From NCBI GenBank assembly GCA_030593425.1, contig JAUVHF010000051.1:1-9431 (forward strand): a stretch of 9,431 nucleotides of DNA, read 5' to 3'. Of the stretch, positions 6,629 to 9,431 are shown piece after piece. The stretch's first letter is position 1. Every line of letters begins with the position of its first letter. The notes below the pieces were generated by a model that did no database searches, had not been told where the DNA came from, and was given only the letters and a program-made list of their open reading frames with translations. A program made the position numbers and the translations under genes. The stretch comes from Anaerolineales bacterium. GTDB lineage: Bacteria; Chloroflexota; Anaerolineae; UBA7937.

Positions 6629-7483
6629 TCACCTCAGCAGTCGGAGTAGCAAGGTAAGGGTGACGATGCTGGCTAGGGTGGTAGTGAAGACCGTTCCCGT
6701 CACGAACTTCGGTCGGGCGTCGAACTCCACAGCCAGTATAGTGGTCATCACCGCCGTGGGCATGCTAGCCTCTACTATGCAGGCTTGCCTGGTAACCCCC
6801 GCCAACCCCAAAAGGGGCGCTATCCAGAGGGCTACCCCGGCAGCCACTACCAGCCTGATGAGAGTAGCCACCCCTATCGTCCCCCACTCCTCCCTCACCG
6901 AGGCTTGAGAGAGCTCCATCCCCAAGATGAGGAGCATCACCGGGATGGCAGCGCTACCGGTCATCTCCAAGGGCTTGAAGATGGCCTCCGGGATCTCAAG
7001 GTTTCCAAAGTTGACAATTAGAGCGGCCACTACCGCATAGATCAACGGGATCTTGAAGATGTTGGCCATCGACTCTCGCCCCCCTACCTGGCCCCGGGAG
7101 GCGAGATATACCGCTAGGGTGTTCACTAGGAAGGAACTGGTGGCGAAGAAGACGATGGCCCGTGCCAACCCCTCCTCTCCAAAGGCCAGAAGGTTGAGAG
7201 GGAGGCCGTAATTCCCAGCGTTAACGAATAGAGTGGCCAGAAGGAAGGCGCTCTCCTTACCCTGGTCGAAACGAAGTAGCCTAGTCGCACCCCAGGATAT
7301 AACGCCCATGGCGAAAGTGGTGACCAAGGTGAAGGCCACTATCCGGCCCAGGTCATCGGCCTCGAGGGTTGATTGCGAGAGCGTGGAGAAGATGAGGCAG
7401 GGACTGAGAACGTATAGCGTGACCCGGGAGAGGGGGCGGACATCGATGGAGATGAGACGACGCAGGACAAGGCCCAGGCCCAC
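6629..7483 (-). CDS. AEC-family (auxin efflux carrier-like) transporter, N-terminus probably longer
   Basis: The 284-residue polytopic membrane protein belongs to the AEC family, secondary carriers for organic anions or amphipathic molecules. The first half carries LFVNAGNYGLPL (N88, G90, N91, G93, P95), the NxGNxGxP motif of the family. The second half carries ASMPTAVMTTILAVEF, the matching repeat. About nine hydrophobic segments are visible. GTG 7483 is the only canonical start codon available, yet the frame stays open upstream to the TAG at 7580-7582 and encodes ILPIFVT directly before it. ILPIFVTVGLGLVLRRL looks like the normal AEC N-terminus, so the coordinates given are a minimum. The true start is probably a non-standard codon such as ATC at 7525 (AGG 5 bases upstream) or ATC at 7537 (GGGGG upstream). 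Substrate is unknown. It follows the lipoprotein gene in the operon. Confidence 0.85.
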   Translation of the reverse strand: MGLGLVLRRLISIDVRPLSRVTLYVLSPCLIFSTLSQSTLEADDLGRIVAFTLVTTFAMGVISWGATRLLRFDQGKESAFLLATLFVNAGNYGLPLNLLAFGEEGLARAIVFFATSSFLVNTLAVYLASRGQVGGRESMANIFKIPLIYAVVAALIVNFGNLEIPEAIFKPLEMTGSAAIPVMLLILGMELSQASVREEWGTIGVATLIRLVVAAGVALWIAPLLGLAGVTRQACIVEASMPTAVMTTILAVEFDARPKFVTGTVFTTTLASIVTLTLLLRLLR

Positions 7484-7565
7484 GGTGACGAAGATAGGAA
7501 GGATGATGGTAGTAAGTATGTGGATGCTAACCTGGATGACTAACCCCCAGTCTGTTCTCTCGATT

Positions 7566-7991
7566 CTATTCAGCAGCCCCTAGGGCCACCTCCACGGAGG
7601 AGAGATGGGTTATACCTCCATCTCGAGCGCTGGTAGCGAAGACGACGATCCGCCCCTGCTCCCTGGTAGCAGGAGGGGTGAACTCGATATCGACCACGAA
7701 GGGCCCCCTTTCTCCCCAGTCGGCCTCGATGGTGGTATACCCCTGACCCAAGATCCTTCCATCCTCGCCCAGCACTTGGAACTCGATGGTCTGCTCGAAG
7801 GTGGGCTCGGAGACCCCCTCGATGTGAACCGGAGAGGTAACCGTGCTGTTGAGAAGAGGCTGACTGATAACGATCGCCTCCTCTTGGCAAGGGGGACAAG
7901 GCCTTGAGGTAGCGCGCTCCTCTCCTGGCCCGACGCAGGCCGCCAGTGTGAGTAGGAACAGTGCCCCCAGGAGGATAAAGAGAGACCTCAC
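7566..7991 (-). CDS. Lipoprotein with Gmad2 immunoglobulin-like domain
   Basis: The 141-residue product starts with a lipoprotein signal peptide: MRS, a hydrophobic stretch, then the lipobox LAAC, with C19 as the lipidated cysteine. A short linker holds a CPPC pair (C32, C35). Residues 40 to 138 form a Gmad2-like beta-sandwich, with IVISQPLLNSTVTSPVHIEG, QVLGEDGRILGQG and VFATSARDG as landmarks; Gmad2 is known from spore-germination and other envelope proteins. It should be anchored on the outer face of the membrane. The GTG start overlaps the stop of the HEAT-repeat gene by 4 bases (GTGA, 7988-7991), so it is translated by coupling. Its role is unknown; binding or assembly in the envelope is the plain guess. 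Confidence 0.82.
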   Translation of the reverse strand: MRSLFILLGALFLLTLAACVGPGEERATSRPCPPCQEEAIVISQPLLNSTVTSPVHIEGVSEPTFEQTIEFQVLGEDGRILGQGYTTIEADWGERGPFVVDIEFTPPATREQGRIVVFATSARDGGITHLSSVEVALGAAE

Positions 7992-8923
7992 TCCTCTTCC
8001 TCCCCGTAGATGGGGATCTCGAAGATGCCTTCGGCGAACTCCAGTTCGCTCAGTGCCTCCTCGGCCGCCTCGGCTACAATCTCATCGTCGCTCTCGCAGC
8101 AGGCTCGCAAGACCCGACGAGCCCCTTGTCCCCCGATCCGTCCCAAAGCCCAGATCGCTGCCCCTTGGATCTCACGATCAGCATCGTTTATTAGGCGGGC
8201 CAAGGTGGGCACAGCCTCCTTTAACTCCAACTCTCCACAGGCCCTGGCAGCCTCGTGCCGCATCTCGGGGTCCGGGTTCTTCAACTCCTGAAGCAGAGTT
8301 TCACCCCAATAGAGATCAACGCTCCGCCCCATAGCGAAAACAGCGCTCACACGCATTTTTTGAGTCTGGTCTTGGTAGGCAGCCTCGATGATCTCTCGCA
8401 CCCCCTCCTCACCGGAGAAGGAGATCGCCTCCACGGCCCGCCGCCTCACCTCTAAGGCCTCTTGGGGGTTGTTGATGGTGCGGAGGAGCGCCTCTCCCAC
8501 CTCCATCCCCAACTCACCATCTAGTTCATCTAACTCCGCCAAGAGGACGAACCGTCCCAACCCAGCCGCCGCTCTGGCCCGCACCAAAAAAGAGGAGTCC
8601 CCCTGCAAGAGACCAATTAGAGAGCGCATGATGGAGACGCTCTCGTCCTCCCAGAGCCCTTCAACGGCTTGGGCTCTAGCCTCCTCATCTTCATCTTTCA
8701 AACAAAAACGGAAGATGCTGTTAAAATCAGCCTCGAAACTGGCCTCGGTGATCTGCACCAGGGCGCGAAGGATGGTGCGGCGGCGCTCCACAGGGAGTCG
8801 AGGCCACGCTCCACGGAAGGCCTCCATCTCCCTCTTGGTCATCCCCGAGAGGATATAGAGGTTGGACATAGATAGTGGGGCTGCGCTAGCCCCTAGACCC
8901 TCTAGAAACCTTTTGAAGTTCAA
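7988..8923 (-). CDS. HEAT-repeat protein
   Basis: The 311-residue soluble protein consists mostly of HEAT-type helical repeats. Seven repeat cores of the form D-x-VR-x2-A-x2-AL can be seen near residues 78, 109, 158, 188, 218, 249 and 279, for example EARAQAVEGL, FLVRARAAAGLGR, MRHEAARACGELE and EIQGAAIWALGRIGG. The C-terminus is acidic, ending in GEEEE. There is no catalytic motif, so it is probably a binding scaffold. The first 45 residues hold MTKREMEAFRGAWPRLPVERRRTIL, an extra helical cap. The TTG start is supported by AGAGGAGA a few bases upstream. It is the first gene of the five-gene operon and lies just behind a consensus promoter. Its partner is unknown. Confidence 0.85.
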   Translation of the reverse strand: MNFKRFLEGLGASAAPLSMSNLYILSGMTKREMEAFRGAWPRLPVERRRTILRALVQITEASFEADFNSIFRFCLKDEDEEARAQAVEGLWEDESVSIMRSLIGLLQGDSSFLVRARAAAGLGRFVLLAELDELDGELGMEVGEALLRTINNPQEALEVRRRAVEAISFSGEEGVREIIEAAYQDQTQKMRVSAVFAMGRSVDLYWGETLLQELKNPDPEMRHEAARACGELELKEAVPTLARLINDADREIQGAAIWALGRIGGQGARRVLRACCESDDEIVAEAAEEALSELEFAEGIFEIPIYGEEEE

Positions 8924-8942
8924 GGTAATCTCCTCTAAATTG

Positions 8943-8972
8943 ATTATAGCCTTTGCCCCAGGAGGCTGTCAA
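8943..8972 (-). promoter_or_regulatory. Consensus sigma70 promoter of the HEAT-protein operon
   Basis: On the minus strand the -35 box TTGACA (8967-8972) and the -10 box TATAAT (8943-8948) both match consensus perfectly, with an 18-base spacer. Transcription should start near 8936, leaving a leader of about 13 bases that contains the AGAGGAGA ribosome-binding site before the TTG at 8923. No operator-like repeat is visible in the spacer, so strong and fairly constant expression is likely. Confidence 0.8.
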
Positions 8973-8997
8973 GGAGTTATCAGGAGAGGCCTAGGCG

Positions 8998-9183
8998 GTG
9001 TTGACCAGGGGGCTAAATAGGACATATGATCTTGGGGAGGTGCAACTGCATACCGGGTGTGGCCAGAACACAGTAACTGATATATACTGGTGTAAGGAAG
9101 GGTATGCCGTCTGGAACAACGACGGGGATATGGTGTTCCTTTTCCAGGGGAGTGGAAGCCTGGTCAGTGAATACTCTTACTGA
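8998..9183 (+). pseudogene. Truncated lamin-tail-domain (LTD) remnant
   Basis: A 61-codon frame encodes TYDLGEVQLHTGCGQNTVTDIYW followed by the tail VWNNDGDMVFLFQGSGSLVSEYSY. This looks like the last half of a lamin-tail domain as found in exported Chloroflexi proteins, whose usual end is VWNNDGD...L.D..G.LV..YSY. The N-terminal half of the domain, a signal peptide and any partner domain are absent: an in-frame TAG (8992-8994) lies just upstream, and the HEAT-operon promoter begins about 25 bases away. The GTG at 8998 could start a 61-residue peptide but has no convincing ribosome-binding site. I read it as the 3' scrap of a lost gene. The alternative is a free-standing small protein. The 136 bases between its stop and coaX show nothing I can assign. 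Confidence 0.55.
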
Positions 9184-9319
9184 CGAGCGGAGGCGAGTGG
9201 TTGAAGGGGTGAGCGAACGTTACCAGGTGGGTGATCCTTCTGCTCCCGTCGCCTGCATGGAACAATACTATCGAATATACGGCCAGACGCATGGCCAATA
9301 GAAACTGAAGGAACGGGAT

Positions 9320-9431
9320 ATGCTTCTAGCCATAGACATCGGAAACACCAATATCGTGTTAGGCGTTTACCAGGAGGAAGAACTGGTCGCCTGCTGGCGG
9401 CTGGCCACCGACGTTCACAAGATGGCCGATG
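9320..9431 (+). CDS. coaX: Type III pantothenate kinase, 5' part (cut by window end)
   Basis: This enzyme phosphorylates pantothenate with ATP in the first step of coenzyme A synthesis. Only the first 37 residues are in the window. They start MLLAIDIGNTNIVLGVYQ and contain the phosphate-binding motif DIGNTN (D6 to N11) of the ASKHA-fold CoaX family. WRLATDVHKMADD follows as in typical CoaX. The ATG at 9320 is preceded by GAAGGAA about 8 bases upstream, a good ribosome-binding site. It is not preceded by a recognisable gene on its strand, so it probably starts its own transcript, though I could not see a clear promoter in 9184-9310. Confidence 0.93.
   Translation, partial: MLLAIDIGNTNIVLGVYQEEELVACWRLATDVHKMAD

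Noticed and set aside
9167..9301. 44-codon frame starting at GTG 9167, directly before coaX
   Set aside because: It overlaps the end of the lamin-tail remnant, has no good ribosome-binding site and no recognised family. It may be chance or decayed sequence.
9184..9319. Search for a tRNA, riboswitch or promoter in the gap before coaX
   Set aside because: No cloverleaf, no riboswitch-like conserved core and no paired -35/-10 boxes could be recognised by eye.

Overview
The window looks like chromosomal DNA of a GC-rich, probably anaerobic bacterium, most likely a Chloroflexi (Anaerolineae-like) lineage. That assignment is an inference from protein style: a Pro/Thr-rich two-helix membrane protein with a C-terminal beta-sandwich, a FecR protein fused to a carbohydrate-binding-like tail, a Gmad2 lipoprotein, a HEAT-repeat protein, a lamin-tail fragment with YW...VWNNDGD signatures, DUF3786 and DUF4416 proteins, and a PflX-type radical SAM protein. 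No tRNA, rRNA, CRISPR array, insertion sequence or phage gene was seen. Gene density is very high and many starts are GTG or TTG.

Layout. (1) Positions 1-1120, plus strand: a tight pair, a DUF3786 protein (possibly cut by the window edge) and a DUF4416 protein. They converge on the next operon across a 70-base gap that holds a GC-rich hairpin. (2) Positions 5022 down to 1191, minus strand: a four-gene operon for an envelope-anchored Pro/Thr-rich protein, acylphosphatase, a membrane-anchored FecR-domain protein with a carbohydrate-binding-like tail, and a GT39-like (PMT/ArnT-type) membrane glycosyltransferase. Its near-consensus promoter at 5070-5098 is overlapped and flanked by two copies of a 13-bp direct repeat, a candidate operator. 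(3) Positions 8923 down to 5131, minus strand: a five-gene operon for a HEAT-repeat protein, a Gmad2 lipoprotein, an AEC-family transporter, a DEDDy 3'-5' exonuclease-like protein and a PflX-type radical SAM protein. It is driven by a promoter with perfect TTGACA and TATAAT boxes. (4) Positions 8990-9319, plus strand: a truncated lamin-tail-domain remnant followed by unassigned sequence. (5) From 9320, plus strand: the start of coaX, type III pantothenate kinase, cut by the window end.

The genes inside each minus-strand operon are separated by 1-3 bases or overlap by 4 bases (GTGA), apart from gaps of about 20 bases before acyP and up to 82 bases before the transporter, so co-transcription and translational coupling are likely. 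Operon 2 reads as an envelope or surface-glycan module, although its actual substrate cannot be told. Operon 3 mixes unrelated functions and its joint role is unclear. The most noteworthy anomalies are the AEC transporter, whose family-typical N-terminus lies upstream of any ATG, GTG or TTG codon; the tandem repeats in the operon 2 promoter; a dense G-quadruplex-capable tract inside the Pro/Thr linker gene; and the lamin-tail remnant. I see no clear evidence of a complete new defence or mobile system.
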